In this document: in pieces, positions 1-11,219 of the stretch
Layout: each line of letters begins with the position of its first letter
Position numbering within the stretch: position 1 is the first letter of the stretch
NCBI RefSeq assembly: GCF_030052815.1
Contig: NC_079496.1
Location: forward strand, 70,669,652-70,733,651
Source: Hevea brasiliensis
Taxonomy: Eukaryota; Streptophyta; Magnoliopsida; Malpighiales; Euphorbiaceae
Direction: 5' to 3'
Length of the DNA stretch: 64,000 nucleotides
Notes under the pieces: generated by a model
Told to the model about the DNA's origin: nothing
Databases searched by the model: none
What the model saw: the letters and a program-made list of their open reading frames with translations, nothing else
Position numbers and translations under genes: made by a program

Positions 1-2488
1 ATTCTACCTAGAAACTAACCTTAAAAATGACCAAATCCGGAATGGCAACCTTGCAAATCTAGATTTTTAACCATATGAAATATTAGGATGACCATAACTC
101 ACTCAAAACAGGTCCAATTGACTTGAAATTTTTACCATGGATAGCTTAGACATAGAGCTACAATTCTTATGAAGATCCCAAAGCCCAAAAATGGCCAGAA
201 CCAAGTCAAATAGCTGGCACAAGTTCGGGTACCAAAACTGCCAGAACAAAATGTGACCTAAAATTGACCAAAATTTGCACTAAAGGTGCAATCTATCCAG
301 TTTTAGTAAATTGACTATATCTTGGTCTATACAACTCAGAATTACCTGAAATTTTGCCAGAGATGCAATAAGGCATAGAGCTACAATTCTTATGAAGACA
401 CCAAAGCCTAGAAATGGCAAGAACCAAGTCAAATAGCTTGCACAAATTCGGGTACCAAAACTACCAGAATTAAATGTGATCTAAAATTGATCAAATTTTG
501 CACAAAAAGTGCAATCTGTCTAGCTTTAGTAAATTGATCATATCTTGGTCTATACAACTCAGAATGACCTGAAATTTTGCCAGAGGTGCAATAAGACATA
601 GAGCTACAATTCTTATGAAGACACCAAAGCCCAGAAATGGCCAGAACCAAGTCAAATAGCTTGCATAAGTTCGGGTACCAAAACTGCTAGAACTAAATAT
701 GACCTAAAATTGACCAAATTTTGCACTAAAGGTGCAATTTGTCCAGTTTTAGTAAATTGACCATATCTTGGTCTATACAACTCAGAATGACCTAAAATTT
801 TTCCTAGAGTGCAATAAGACATAGAGCTACAATTTTGCTTCTTTGACAAAAAGCTAAAAACTAAGAGAAATAGGACTTCAAGCTAGACCAATCTAGCACA
901 CAAAAATTCAGAATTTGACAATTACATAAAATGATGCTTGAAGTAATTTGGCAATGAATGCCAACTTGTGAAAAGGGTAAATTGTATTATATTGATAGCA
1001 TATTGAATTGTGAATTGTGACATGTTGATACTAGAATCAACTTGTCCATGATATCTAAAAAGGTCAACATTTTCATTGACCAGTGAATTGTATAATGACC
1101 AGTAAACCCTAAAAATAAAGAAATAAATATTTAATCTTGTAATATGCCCTAGTTTGCCTAGTTAACTAGTTTGGATAGGTTGGCATGCCAATAGGATTCT
1201 AACAGCTGTTCTGTAAATGGCTTTACGTCATATTGTGTTTTATGGCTTATTATGCCATACTATGATTTTAATAGCCTATAGCTATACAGATTGTGTTATT
1301 ATACTCAGCTTAATGCCTGATGATTATATGGCTTTTTAGCCACACTGTTTGCACACCGGGAGATACTTTGTGACCGATGGTGTGATGGCCCGAGGTACTA
1401 GGTACCCAGTGCTATTATATCCGTTTATCCAGTCTGGTCAGTGTATAGGCTACACGGGCAGTCAATTAAAACATTATTCAATTCAGGCAGTTAAGTTAAG
1501 TTAAGTTAAGTTGAGTATAATGAAGTTTCTATACAATAAAATTTAGTATTGAATGAAATGAGTAAAAGAGATTAGCAATAGAAACATAACAAAAATATAA
1601 TTTGCAGAACCGTAAAGACTTAAAGGACAATATAGTTAGAATAAATTGTATACTGGGTAGTATTACTAAAAGGTTATAAATTTAGCACTTCTAAAGAGGA
1701 ACAAACTAGTATATAAGATGGTTAATATTTAAATTATGCTCTATCCTTTCTTTATTTGTATATATTATTTCTTGTTATACTATTGCACCACTAAGCAGAA
1801 ATGCTTAGCACGATAGAATTGCTTCCTCGCACAGGTACTGAAGATAAAACTAGTAGACTTTCGACTGAGATTTTTGGAGTCCAGATCTGCAGAAGTGTCA
1901 GAAGAGTTCAAGATTGTCACCTCCTCAGCAATGCATGTAGATAGGGCTCATTTTAAGCATGTTTTCTAATCTGTACATTATAATTACTGCTTATATTGTA
2001 ATGTGAATTAGTAATTGTAATTTCATTTGTATATCCTGTACTTGATAAATTTATGTACTTAATTGGCAAATTATATAAGTTAATGAAATATAAGAATTCT
2101 GATATTTGAATTGATTATTTAATCATAATGATTCTGAATGAGATTGAGTTTGAGAAATTTTGAGACTGAATCTGAGTTTGAGAAACTAATGAGAATGCTT
2201 TGAGATAATTTGAGTTATGAATTTGAGCATATATTAAAATTGTTTTTGGCAGGTTCAGAAGAACTATTAGTCCAAATTACAGCCAGCACTCTGCCGGATT
2301 ATCGTTAAAATTTTTGAAAATTCCAAATTAGTTAGATTTTGATAAAAATAAAAATATCCTAAACCTTAAATAAAGTTTTTTAATAAATAAATCAAGAACT
2401 GTAATGAAATCAGATAAGATCAGGTGCTTCGGCACGCCATATAAAACGCCTTGCTCGACTACACTGTAGACGGGTGAGGGGTGTTATA
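1..2488 (+). mobile_element. Ty3/gypsy LTR, 3' part (subfamily 3)
   Basis: This is the downstream part of a long gypsy LTR whose start lies left of the window. Its last bases (gaggggtgttata) mirror, on the opposite strand, the first bases of the solo LTR at 15353 (TGTAACACCCCTCACCCG), and inner blocks such as the one around 1330-1440 recur inverted near 16540 and 54520. The final bases read TATA rather than TACA, as in the right end of element D. It abuts a copia zinc-knuckle remnant at 2489, so it was inserted into copia A. Whether it is a solo LTR or the 3' LTR of a complete element cannot be told, because the left side and its target duplication are outside the window. No protein coding is supported here; short open frames are incidental. 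Confidence 0.85.
130..850 (+). repeat. 223-bp tandem repeat, about 3 copies, inside the LTR
   Basis: The phrase CATAGAGCTACAATT recurs at 151, 374, 597 and 820, an exact 223-bp spacing. Each unit contains the same series of landmarks (aagttcgggtaccaaaac, a tggtctatacaactcag block, a cttatgaagac block). Other LTRs in the window have only one pass of the related sequence, for example 12950-13220 and 60160-60430, so the array is a local amplification in this LTR copy. Two short minus-strand open frames in it are repeats of each other and not genes. Confidence 0.9.
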
Positions 2489-4045
2489 AGAAGGATGGGC
2501 ACTGGAAAAAGAACTGCCTAGAGTATCTTGCGTCTCTGAAGGATAGGAAAGGTAAACCTTCAGAAGGTATGTCTATATCTTGTTATTTAGATTCTGATGA
2601 TGCTCATAGTTCATCTACAGCTTGGGTTTTAGATAATGGTGCTAGTTCTCACATTTCTTTTGATATGCAGGAACTAACAAGTAGTAGCAGCTTGCAGTCA
2701 CAAGATGTTAGACTCCGGATTAGCAATGGCTTAACTGTTGAAGCTTTAGCCTTAGTATCTAAATCTTTGTACATGTATGGACATGTTTTGTATTTAAATA
2801 ATATTTTGTATGTACCTGATGCTTTTAAGAACATTATTTTTGTATCTAGTTTGACTAGAAATGGTTATGAATTTCAATTCACAAATTATGTTTTTAATAT
2901 TTATTTTGGAAATGAATATGTTGGCTCGGGTTATATGCATGATAGACTTTATTATTTGGATAACAATGTTAAATACAAATCTAATGTAAGTAATCTAAAT
3001 CAATGTAATGCCATGATGAAAATCAACTTAAGTTTAAAACATCTTTGGTACTTAAGATTAGGTCATATTGCAGATGTTAGGATTACAAAGTTGGAGAAAA
3101 TGGGGATTTTATCCTCATTGGCTTCTGAACCTACTCCAACTTGTGAATCTTGCCTTTAAGGCAAAATGAGTAAATCACCTTTTATTGGACAAGGGTTAAG
3201 AGCTGAAAATATTTTGGAACTAATACATAGTGATGTATGTGGTCCATTTAAGGAAATAGCTAGAGGCGGTTTTCATTACTTTATTACCTTTACTGATGAC
3301 AAATCAAAGTTTGGGTATTTGTATTTGATGAAATACAAACATGAATCCTTTGAAAAGTTCAAAGAATTTAAAACTGAAGTAGAAAATCAAACGGAAAAAA
3401 GTATTAAAACTCTTTAATCAAATCGTGGAGGTGAATTCTTAAGTATTGAATTTGCTAAATACTTGAAAGAGCATGGTATTATTTCCCAGTTGACTCCACC
3501 AGGAATGCCACAATTGAAGGGTGTATCTGAAAGGAAGAATTGTACCCTATTAGATATGGTATGTGGTATGATAAGCTATACTGACATGGCAATCTCCTTT
3601 TAGTGATTTGCATTAGAATCAGCTTTACACATTCTAAATAGAATTATATCAAAGTCAGTCTATTCCACACCTTATGAGATATGGCATGGAAGAAAACCAA
3701 GTCTTAAGCAAGTTAAGATTTGGGGTTGTCCAGCTTACATTAAAAAGCTGAAGATTGATAAATTGGAAACCAAATCAAAAAGGGGTCGATTTGTTGGATA
3801 TCCAAAAGAAAGTTTCAGATATTATTTTTATTTTCCTGCATCATTAAAAATTATGGTAAGCAAAGATGCCATATTTCTTGAACAACAATTTATTCAATAA
3901 GGTGGCAAAGGAAGACAAATAGAATTAGAATTGGAGAATTCTGACCAACCAATAAATCAGATAGATATAGATCCATCTAGTCAACCTACGCCTGTTGATG
4001 ACACATCTACAATAATTCCTTGCAGATCGACCAGAATATCTCATT
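2489..4045 (+). pseudogene. Copia A gag-pol, 5' half (knuckle remnant, protease, integrase)
   Basis: This is a Ty1/copia polyprotein read in one frame through several stops. In order it shows a broken zinc knuckle (end of CX2CX4HX4C at 2489-2520), an aspartic-protease motif WVLDNGASSH near 2622-2655 (DNGA where copia usually has D-S/T-G), a GAG pre-integrase segment with LRLGH near 3050, and an integrase core with HSDVCGPF near 3220. In-frame stops occur at 3157-3159, 3415-3417, 3601-3606 and 3898-3900. One metal-binding position of the pre-integrase finger is Tyr, and the second integrase catalytic Asp position is Asn (codon 3421-3423). The reading stops at 4045, where the LTR of copia B begins, and resumes at 25455. 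Gag and the 5' LTR of copia A lie left of the window. Confidence 0.9.
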
Positions 4046-6152
4046 TGTTAGTAGTATGCCCTAAAGCATATCATTTAGTATGTATCTTGTACATATTTTT
4101 ATTAATAAAAGGCATTTTCACTTTTCTGTTTACATATTATATTTATGTGTAATAGAAAAGGTCCATTAATATTTTGCTAGAAATTCTATTCTTAAGTTGT
4201 GAAGAATATGAGTGACAGTATTTCTAGTACAAAGTATCATAAATAGGTTCACAATCGAGGATACTTCAAAATAAGGACATGACTTATCCAGAAAGATTGT
4301 ATTCATGTTTGTTACCAAGTTATTTATATGAGATATAAATAAGATAGAATGGTGAGTCTCATGCCATATAGCAAACATCATAGGCACTTATAAATGATCA
4401 GTAGGCCGAACCAGTGACACTTATTATAAGCACATGGAGTTTACTCTTGTCAATGTTTTGTCATAAATCATATCAGTGCATATAATCTTTAGACCTGAGA
4501 TATCACAGTTATCTTGTATATAGGTAGTTTAAGTTTGATACTGCTTTCATACTTGTACTATATATGGGTATATGGGCATGTGCTGGCTCCTACTAGTTAT
4601 ATATGGAGGTAGGTGTTTATCAAGATGGAATCTGTTCCTCTAAGTAAATAGAGATAAAATCCTATGTTTATTTAATTGTTCTTGATGTTTCAAGTTCCTG
4701 GCCAGGACAGATAGATTTATTCAGAAAAGAGTTTTTGATGAGAAAATCTTTTTAATCAAGAACTGGAATTAAAAGAGAACATAATATTCATAGCAAATGG
4801 AGTTTGACATAAACCATGACTGTAGCTTGAGTTGGGATTTTGTAACAGAGAGATTCCAGTGCATGGTAACATATGATTATAGGTTCCTTTAAGGTAAACC
4901 TTATTACTAATTAGGTGGCCATGGTATGCTATGCTAGGTGTTAACCATGGTCTATGAGGTGCATAAAGTGATTTAGAGAAATCATTTATGGTAAGAAAGA
5001 GTTCTGATGATATAAAGAGTTAATATCATATCTCATTGCCAATTAGTGATGAGCCTAATAAGTCACACATATACAAAAGTTATCACCTAATTAAATATGA
5101 TTTAATTAATTAATTAAAGAGTTTAATTGATTAATTAAATAGATTTGGTTTGCAATTAGATTGTAAAGTCCCTAGCATGACTTGAAACCAAATCTAGATT
5201 ATTGGATGTATAGTATAAGTTAAATTTATATTTAAAGTTTTTAAATATGAATTTAATTAATGAGAAATTAATTAATAGAGATTAATTAATTAATTTATAT
5301 TTGATATAAATTGATTAGAAGAAGAGAAATAATTATTTTGGCTAAGAACTCAAAATTAAGACACAGGGGCATTTTGGTCATTTCACAGGGTGACATGTGG
5401 CACCATGAGATGGTGACACATGGCATTACACATAAGCTTGCCAAATGTCTTTTAATCATGTAAGATGATTAAAATTAAGATTAAATATAGGTTTGACACT
5501 TGGCACAATATGATTGGGTCAATTAAACCTAGAACCAATCAGAGGGTGACATGTGGCAAGGGTTTAATGTGTTGACCTAGCTATATAAGTGTTGTTATGA
5601 ATTAAAAATAAGACAACCAGCAGCCACTCCTCCTTTGTCACCCCATTTTGAGGCTCTCCATCTCTTCTTCTTCATCTCTCATCAATTCAAAGAGATTAGC
5701 CATCAATCTCTTAAATTAAAAATACTAGAAATTGTTTCTAGTGTCCTGTTTACATCTTTAATCTCTTAAAAGGCAGAACTTGATTTTCTAAATAATATAA
5801 AAAGCTTTAGAAGCTGTTCAAGGGCTGCCATAGGTGTTCTTAGTGTGGACAAGCTAGAGGGACAACATCTGGTGTCCTGAAGATGCATCTCAAAGGTGAA
5901 AATACACTACAGTGCATCAAAAGGTTAGTGTGTTTGTTCTTGATTTAATCTAGGGTTCTAAAATTAATCTGATTAATTTTAAAATCTTAAATGGTAAATA
6001 TAGATTAAAAAACATATTAAAAGAGTTTTAATATGTTATTTATCATTGAAATCAAATAGATAAAAATAAATCTTGCATGATGCATGTGACCCTAGGTGAA
6101 AATTTTGAATTCAATGGCATAAATTTGTGTTTTTCACGCTTCCATCCCTTCA
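4046..6152 (+). repeat. Copia B 5' LTR
   Basis: This 2107-bp LTR starts TGTTAGTAGTATGCCC and ends CTTCA. It matches the copy at 23347-25454 nearly base for base along its length. Comparing the first 165 bp by eye I count about nine differences, so the insertion is not brand new. It is followed at once by a primer-binding site and preceded by TCATT, which matches TCATC after the 3' LTR as a 5-bp target duplication with one change. The LTR lies inside copia A pol. AT-rich blocks of TTAATTAA occupy 5095-5310. Confidence 0.95.
5388..5590 (+). promoter_or_regulatory. Putative copia LTR promoter: TGACAyrTGGCA repeats and TATA box
   Basis: Four close variants of TGACATGTGGCA lie at 5391, 5414, 5494 and 5547, and a TATA-like CTATATAAG lies at 5581-5589. 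The same layout appears in the 3' LTR (TATA-like at 24883-24890) and in the older copia A LTR (TATATAAG at 32181-32188, with the repeats upstream), so it survived divergence between the elements. The repeats contain E-box-type CANNTG cores. A promoter role is inferred from position and conservation; no transcription start is known. Confidence 0.6.
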
Positions 6153-6154
6153 AT

Positions 6155-6166
6155 TGGTATCAGAGC
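6155..6166 (+). other. Primer-binding site of copia B
   Basis: TGGTATCAGAGC directly follows the 5' LTR after two bases. It is the complement of the 3' end of plant initiator tRNA-Met, the usual primer for minus-strand DNA synthesis in plant copia and gypsy elements. Confidence 0.93.
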
Positions 6167-6417
6167 CACTATATTTGCCATTTAGATTGTTGATTATATG
6201 ATTTAATTGTGTGTTTGATCATGAGATGATCTATCCATTGCTGGTTGTAATGGATATGTAGCGGCATGCTTGAAGAACACCATCAATGGTGCGCATAGTT
6301 TGGCTTCATGGGTGGTACAAAGGTTTGGCTTTTTAATTTGCAATTGTTGTATGATCTAAAAGCTCATCCTATGTCTAATTAAATTGTTTAATTAGAATTT
6401 TAATCACACAATTAAAT

Positions 6418-6765
6418 TTTGATTCAAATCAGAATTTTATAAAATTGTTTGAATGTGGTTCAAATCTGAATTTTAAAAGTTGTTTGAATGTGATTCAAAT
6501 CTGAATTTTTAGAGTTGTTTGAATCATATTTAAATCTGATTTTTTAAAGTTGTTTGAATAATATTCAGATCTGAATTTTAAAAAATTGTTTGAATGTGAT
6601 TCAAATCTGATTTTTTAAAAATTATTTGAATGCGATTCAAATATGAATTTTTAAGGTTGTTTGAATGTGATTCAAATTTGAATTTTTAAATTTGTTTGAA
6701 TGAGATTCAAATCTGAATTTTTAAATTTATTTGAATCATATTCAAATTTGAATTTTTAAGTTGAA
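6418..6765 (+). repeat. 35-bp minisatellite, about 10 units
   Basis: Units of 35 bp (one or two of 36) repeat head to tail. The core is TTTGAATGTGATTCAAA, an interrupted palindrome (TTTGAAT...ATTCAAA), followed by TCTGAATTTT and A/T-rich filler. Copies differ at a few positions, mostly in the three-base loop between the palindrome arms. It could form a ladder of small hairpins in the leader RNA; that is inference. Confidence 0.9.
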
Positions 6766-6810
6766 TATGAGATATTCAATTTAATTTAAGTATGTATGTT
6801 TTATTTAATA

Positions 6811-8575
6811 TGGGGCTACAGAGTTTAAGGGGACAGTAGATCCTCTAGAGGCTGAACAGTGGTTAGAGAGGATGGATAGGGTATTCAAGAAACTGCATTG
6901 CACAAAGGAGCTCATATTTGAATACTCAGTGTCTTTGTTATAGGGGGATGCTTATGATTGGTGGAAAACCATTCCCCACGATGCAGTAGAACTCGCAGAG
7001 TGACTGGAATGACTCTCTCGGGAATTGAGAGTAAATATGTCCCCGATGCTTATGTAGACCGAAGTCGCAAGAGTTCCTAAGTCCAAAGCAGAGCAGATCG
7101 GTGGTGAGTATGAAAGAGAATTTTCCCGCCTTAGCCATTATGCAGTGAGTTTACTTTCTACCAGCAGGGAGAGATGCAAGAGGTTTGAAACTGGCTTGAA
7201 GCCCAATATCAAAGTACAAGTAGTCGGCTTCAAACACACTAACTTCTCTGAACTTATTTCTCAAGCCCTAGAGTTGGAAAGAATTGAGATTGAGACTGCT
7301 CCTGAGAAAAAGAAATCAGAGAAGACAGATAAAGAAGGAAAGTTAGTAGAACAGAGTTCCAGTGGTCGTACTGGAAAGAGGAAGAACCATGGGGGACATG
7401 GCAGAGGTGGCAAGAAATCTGGTAGGGAAAGATATTCAGGACAGAGGCCTCCCCTATCTGGTCAGCAGAGTACCAGAAGTTCCTACCCTCCCCGCCAATG
7501 TGAAACTTGTGGAAAAAATCATGGTGGGATATGCTATAAGGCTATTGGAGCCTGTTACAACTGTGGAGGCACAGGACACTTTGCCAAGGACTGCACCAGT
7601 AGTCGTAGAGTTGGACCACCTCCTACTACTGCAGAAGGGTCAGTTCAGAGCCCTGTCACTAGAAGTTCACAACCACCCAGCAGAGGTAGAGGCAAGGGTA
7701 GAGGTAGCCCAGCAGGCAGCCAAGGCACAATGAAACAATCAGAGCAAGACAGTGCTCCAATCAGAATGTATGCAATGAGACAGAGGGAAGAGGCCGAGAC
7801 ATCTGATGTTGTGGCTGGTACCTTCTCAACTTTTAACCAAAATGTGCTTGTGTTATTTGATCCGGGCTCTACCCATTCTTATGTGAGTGCTAGCATCATT
7901 GATTGCATTGTCGTCCCATGTACAAAAATGGACTTTGAGGTGCTAGTAACAAGTCCATTAGGACAGGAAGTCAGGGTTAATAGAATGTATAGAGATTGTC
8001 CTTTGGTGATCCAAGGACACACTTTCCTGTCTGATTTCATTGAAATGCCCTTCAGAGATTATGATATCATCTTGGGCATGGATTGGTTAGCTAGGCATCA
8101 TGCCATGATTGACTGTAGGCTGAAGACAGTCACTTTTGGCCTTCCTCAGTATAGTGATGTGGTAATACATGGAGAAAGGCAGTTATTGCCATCAAACATC
8201 ATTTCGGCTGCACTAGCCAAAAAAATGATCAGAAAGGGGTGTAAAGCCTACTTGGCACATGTGGTAGACACCCAAGTGGGGAGTCCAGCATTGAAGGACA
8301 TTCCTACAGTATATGACTTTCCAGATGTGTTTCCTGATGAATTGCCAGGATTACCTCCGGAAAGAGAAGTGCAGTTTGAAATTAATGTTATGCCTGATGT
8401 GGATCCAATCTCCATAACGCCATACAGAATGGCACCAGCAGAGTTGAAGGAGTTGAAGATACAATTGCAAGAATTACTTGAAAAGGGCTTCATCCGCCCT
8501 AGTGTGTCACCTTGGGGAGCACCAGTGTTATTTGTTAAGAAGAAGGATGGTACTCTCCGCTTATGTATTGACTAA
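6811..8575 (+). pseudogene. Gypsy element C: gag, protease and start of reverse transcriptase
   Basis: A truncated gag begins abruptly at 6811 with YGATEFKGT and WLERMDRVFKKLH, part of the retrotransposon gag domain, and contains several stops and a frameshift before about 7140. A long open frame, 7145-8575, then carries the end of the capsid region, a basic linker, [14 protein letters not shown] cysteines, an intact zinc knuckle [14 protein letters not shown] near 7552-7593, the protease motif [10 protein letters not shown] near 7855-7885, and the start of reverse transcriptase ([15 protein letters not shown]). The frame stops at 8573-8575 but the same frame continues in the next segment. 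Gag and pol share one frame, as in Tekay/Del-type chromoviruses. The gag N-terminus and the whole 5' LTR are missing. Confidence 0.9.
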
Positions 8576-9196
8576 CGACAGTTGAATAAGGTGACAATAA
8601 AGAACAGATATCCATTGCCTCGCATTGATGATCTGTTTGATCAGTTGAAGGGTGCAGCTGTATTCTCCAAAATTGATTTGTATTATCAGTTGAAGGTGCA
8701 AGAACAGAGTATTCCAAAAACTGCTTTTAGAACTCGGTATGGTCACTATGAGTTTCTAGTAATGCCATTCGGGTTAACAAATACTCCAGCTGCTTTTATG
8801 GATCTGATGAACACTATCTTCATACCATATCTTGATCAATTTGTGGTGGTGTTTATTGATGACATTTTGATATATTCAAGGAATGCAGAGGAGCATGACA
8901 GACATCTGCGGATTGTACTGCAGACTTTAAGGGAAAAACAACTATACGCCAAATTGTCGAAATGTGAATTTTTGCTGAAAGAAATCTCCTTTTTGGGACA
9001 TGTTGTGTCAGCTGAAGGGATCAAGGTAGATTCCAGCAAGGTAGAAGCTATCCTTAATTGGAAGCCGCCAGAACATCACGAAGTCGCAGATTTTAGGTTT
9101 AGTTTGGATATTACCGTCGGTTTGTGAAGGGGTTTTCTATGTTATCTTCTCCTTGACCAAAGCTTGGAAAGATGTAAAATTTCATGGGACGGATAA
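8576..9196 (+). pseudogene. Gypsy element C: reverse transcriptase core
   Basis: Continuation of the same frame after the stop at 8573. It shows the Ty3/gypsy reverse transcriptase sequence [27 protein letters not shown] and the catalytic FIDD at 8852-8863 ([11 protein letters not shown]), then [11 protein letters not shown]. The active-site aspartates are intact. Near 9090 a frameshift breaks the region joining reverse transcriptase to RNase H; the open frame ends at 9127 and the relevant coding passes to another frame with stops until about 9197. Confidence 0.92.
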
Positions 9197-10348
9197 ATGT
9201 CAGTGAGTTTTGATGAGTTGAAGAGGTGTTTGACTGAAGCTCCAGTCCTCACTTTACCTACTCCGGGTAAAGAATACACAGTTTATAGTGATGCTTCTCA
9301 CAATGGGTTAGGCTGTGTACTGATGCAAGATCGGAATGTCATTGATTATGCATCACGCCAGCTGAAACCGCATGAGAGGAATTACCCAACACATGATCTG
9401 GAGTTAGCAGCTATTGTTTTTGCTCTGAAGATCTGGAGACACTATTTGTATGGAGAGAAATGCTACATTTACACAGATCACAAGAGCTTGAAGTACTTAG
9501 GCACCCAGAAGGAATTAAATTTGAGGCAGAGGAGATGGTTAGAACTCATTAAAGATTATGATTGCTTAATAGACTATCAGCTAGGGAAAGCAAATGTGGT
9601 GGCTGACGCCTTAAGTCGCAAGACTATGGCAAGTCTCAGAGTTTCTCCTTTGTCCATGGTATATGAATTGAAAGCACAGCATGCCAGTTTAGAGATTGAT
9701 GATGAGGGACAAACAGTAGTTGCATGGCATGTACAGCCAGTGTTGATTGATCAGATCAGAATGGCTGCTCAGAGTGATGAAAAGTATCAGAAGCTACTGA
9801 AAGAAGACCAGCAGGGCAAGAAACCTGAATTCTCTGTGAGAGATGATGGTTTATTGCTACTTCAGGGCAGAATGTGCGTTCCTAGTGATGTGGAATTGAG
9901 ACAAATCATTATGAAGGAAGCATATGAGTCTCCATTTGCTATGCACCCTGGTGGAACTAAAATGTACAAAGGGCTGAAAGAGCATTACTGGTGGATGGGT
10001 ATGAAGAGAGATATAGCTGAATTTGTTTCCAAATGCCTAACTTGCCAGCAAGTAAAGGCAAAATATCAAGTTCCAGCTGGTTTGTTACATCCATTGTCAG
10101 TACCAGAGTGGAAATGGGACCGAATAACTATGGATTTTGTTACAGGGCTTCCAAGGACACAGAGTAGTCATGATGCAGTATGGGTTATAGTTGACAGATT
10201 GACCAAGTCTGCTCACTTTTTGCCAGTTCGAATGGACTATAGCCTGGAAAGATTAGCCAGATTGTACATATATGAGATTGTAAAACTGCATGGAGTGCCA
10301 GTATCAATTGTATATGACAGAGATCCTAGGTTCACTTCTAGATTCTAG
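9197..10348 (+). pseudogene. Gypsy element C: RNase H and integrase, first part
   Basis: A 383-residue open frame. RNase H is recognised by [44 protein letters not shown] and ADALSRK. The integrase zinc finger follows ([17 protein letters not shown], then KCLTCQQ: HHCC), and after it the catalytic core with MDFVTGLP (first Asp) and [10 protein letters not shown] (second Asp). The frame ends in a nonsense codon at 10346-10348 within the integrase core, and the same frame carries on after it. Confidence 0.93.
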
Positions 10349-11173
10349 GGTAGTCTTCAGAGAGCCCTAGGAACTAGATTGAACTTCAGCACAGCATTCC
10401 ACCCACAGACAGATGGCCAGTCTAAAAGGGTTATTCAGATATTGGAGGATATGTTACGGGCTTGTGTGATTGAATTTGAAGGTAGTTGGGATACACACTT
10501 GCCTTTGATTGAGTTTGCTTATAACAACGGCTACCAATCAAGCATTGGGATGCCTCCATATGAAGCTTTGTATGGTAGAAAGTGCAGAACTCCCTTATGT
10601 TGGGATGAAGTAGGTGAAAGGAAGATGATTGGACCAGAAATTGTTCAGCAGACAGAGGAAAAGATCAGATTGATTGGAGATAGACTCAAGGCTGCATCAG
10701 ACCATCAGAAGTCCTATGTTGATCTGAAAAGAAGAGATATTGAGTATGCAGTGGGTGATAAGGTATTCCTCAAAGTTTCTCCTTGGAAGAGGATTATGAG
10801 ATTTGGCAGAACGGGGAAACTGAGACCTCGTTTCATCGGACCATATGAAGTTCTGGAAAGAATGGGTCCTTTGGCATATCGGTTGGCATTACCTCCAGAG
10901 CTAGCAAGGATACACAGTGTCTTCCATGTGTCCATGTTAAGGAGGTACAGATCTGACCCATCACATGTACTATCAGTTGAAGAGATTGAAGTAAATCCAG
11001 ACCTCTCATTTGAGGAAGAACCCATAGAAATTCTGGCTTATGAGGTGAAGCAGCTGAGGAATAAATAGATACACTTGGTTAAAGTGCTATGGAACCATCA
11101 TTCAGGCCAGGAAGCTACTTGGGAACATGAAGAGGATATGAGGAGACAGCACCCACAGCTGTTCAGAGACTAA
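10349..11173 (+). pseudogene. Gypsy element C: integrase C-terminus and chromodomain
   Basis: In frame with the preceding part. It holds the end of the integrase core (FHPQTDGQ), the GPY-type region (FIGPYEVLERMGPLAYRL) and a chromodomain-like tail (VKVLWNHHSGQEATWEHEED) that places C among chromoviruses. A further stop lies at 11066-11068, just before the chromodomain. The third catalytic position of the D,D(35)E triad is occupied by Lys (codon 10424-10426), while element H has Glu there, so the enzyme would be inactive even apart from the stops. Confidence 0.92.
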
Positions 11174-11203
11174 TGCCAGGTAAAATTTCGAGACAAAATT
11201 TAT

Positions 11204-11219
11204 TTAAGGGGGGGAGAAT
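11204..11219 (+). other. Polypurine tract of element C
   Basis: TTTAAGGGGGGGAGAAT lies directly before the LTR start TGTAACACCCC. Purine-rich tracts here prime plus-strand DNA synthesis. The same tract, inverted, precedes the LTRs of elements D (39051), H (50344) and I (52126). Confidence 0.92.

Larger units (their letters stand above)
6153..6810 (+). other. Copia B untranslated leader, first part
   Basis: Non-coding, AT-rich sequence between the primer-binding site and the gypsy insertion C. It holds a 35-bp minisatellite at 6418-6765 and nothing else that I recognise. The leader resumes at 14863-15352 and again at 19611-19810, just before the gag ATG. This split is inferred from the positions of the insertions. 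Confidence 0.8.

Noticed and set aside
6155..6166. Possible tRNA genes at the TGGTATCAGAGC sites
   Set aside because: Only the 12-base tRNA complement is present, always beside an LTR; no cloverleaf can be made from the surroundings.
7362..7733. A 123-codon frame overlapping the gag linker of element C
   Set aside because: It lies in another frame of a clear gag-protease reading and has no motif of its own.
9197..10348. Treating element C as an active autonomous element because of its long open frames
   Set aside because: There are stops at 8573, 10346 and 11066, a frameshift near 9090, a changed integrase catalytic residue and no 5' LTR.
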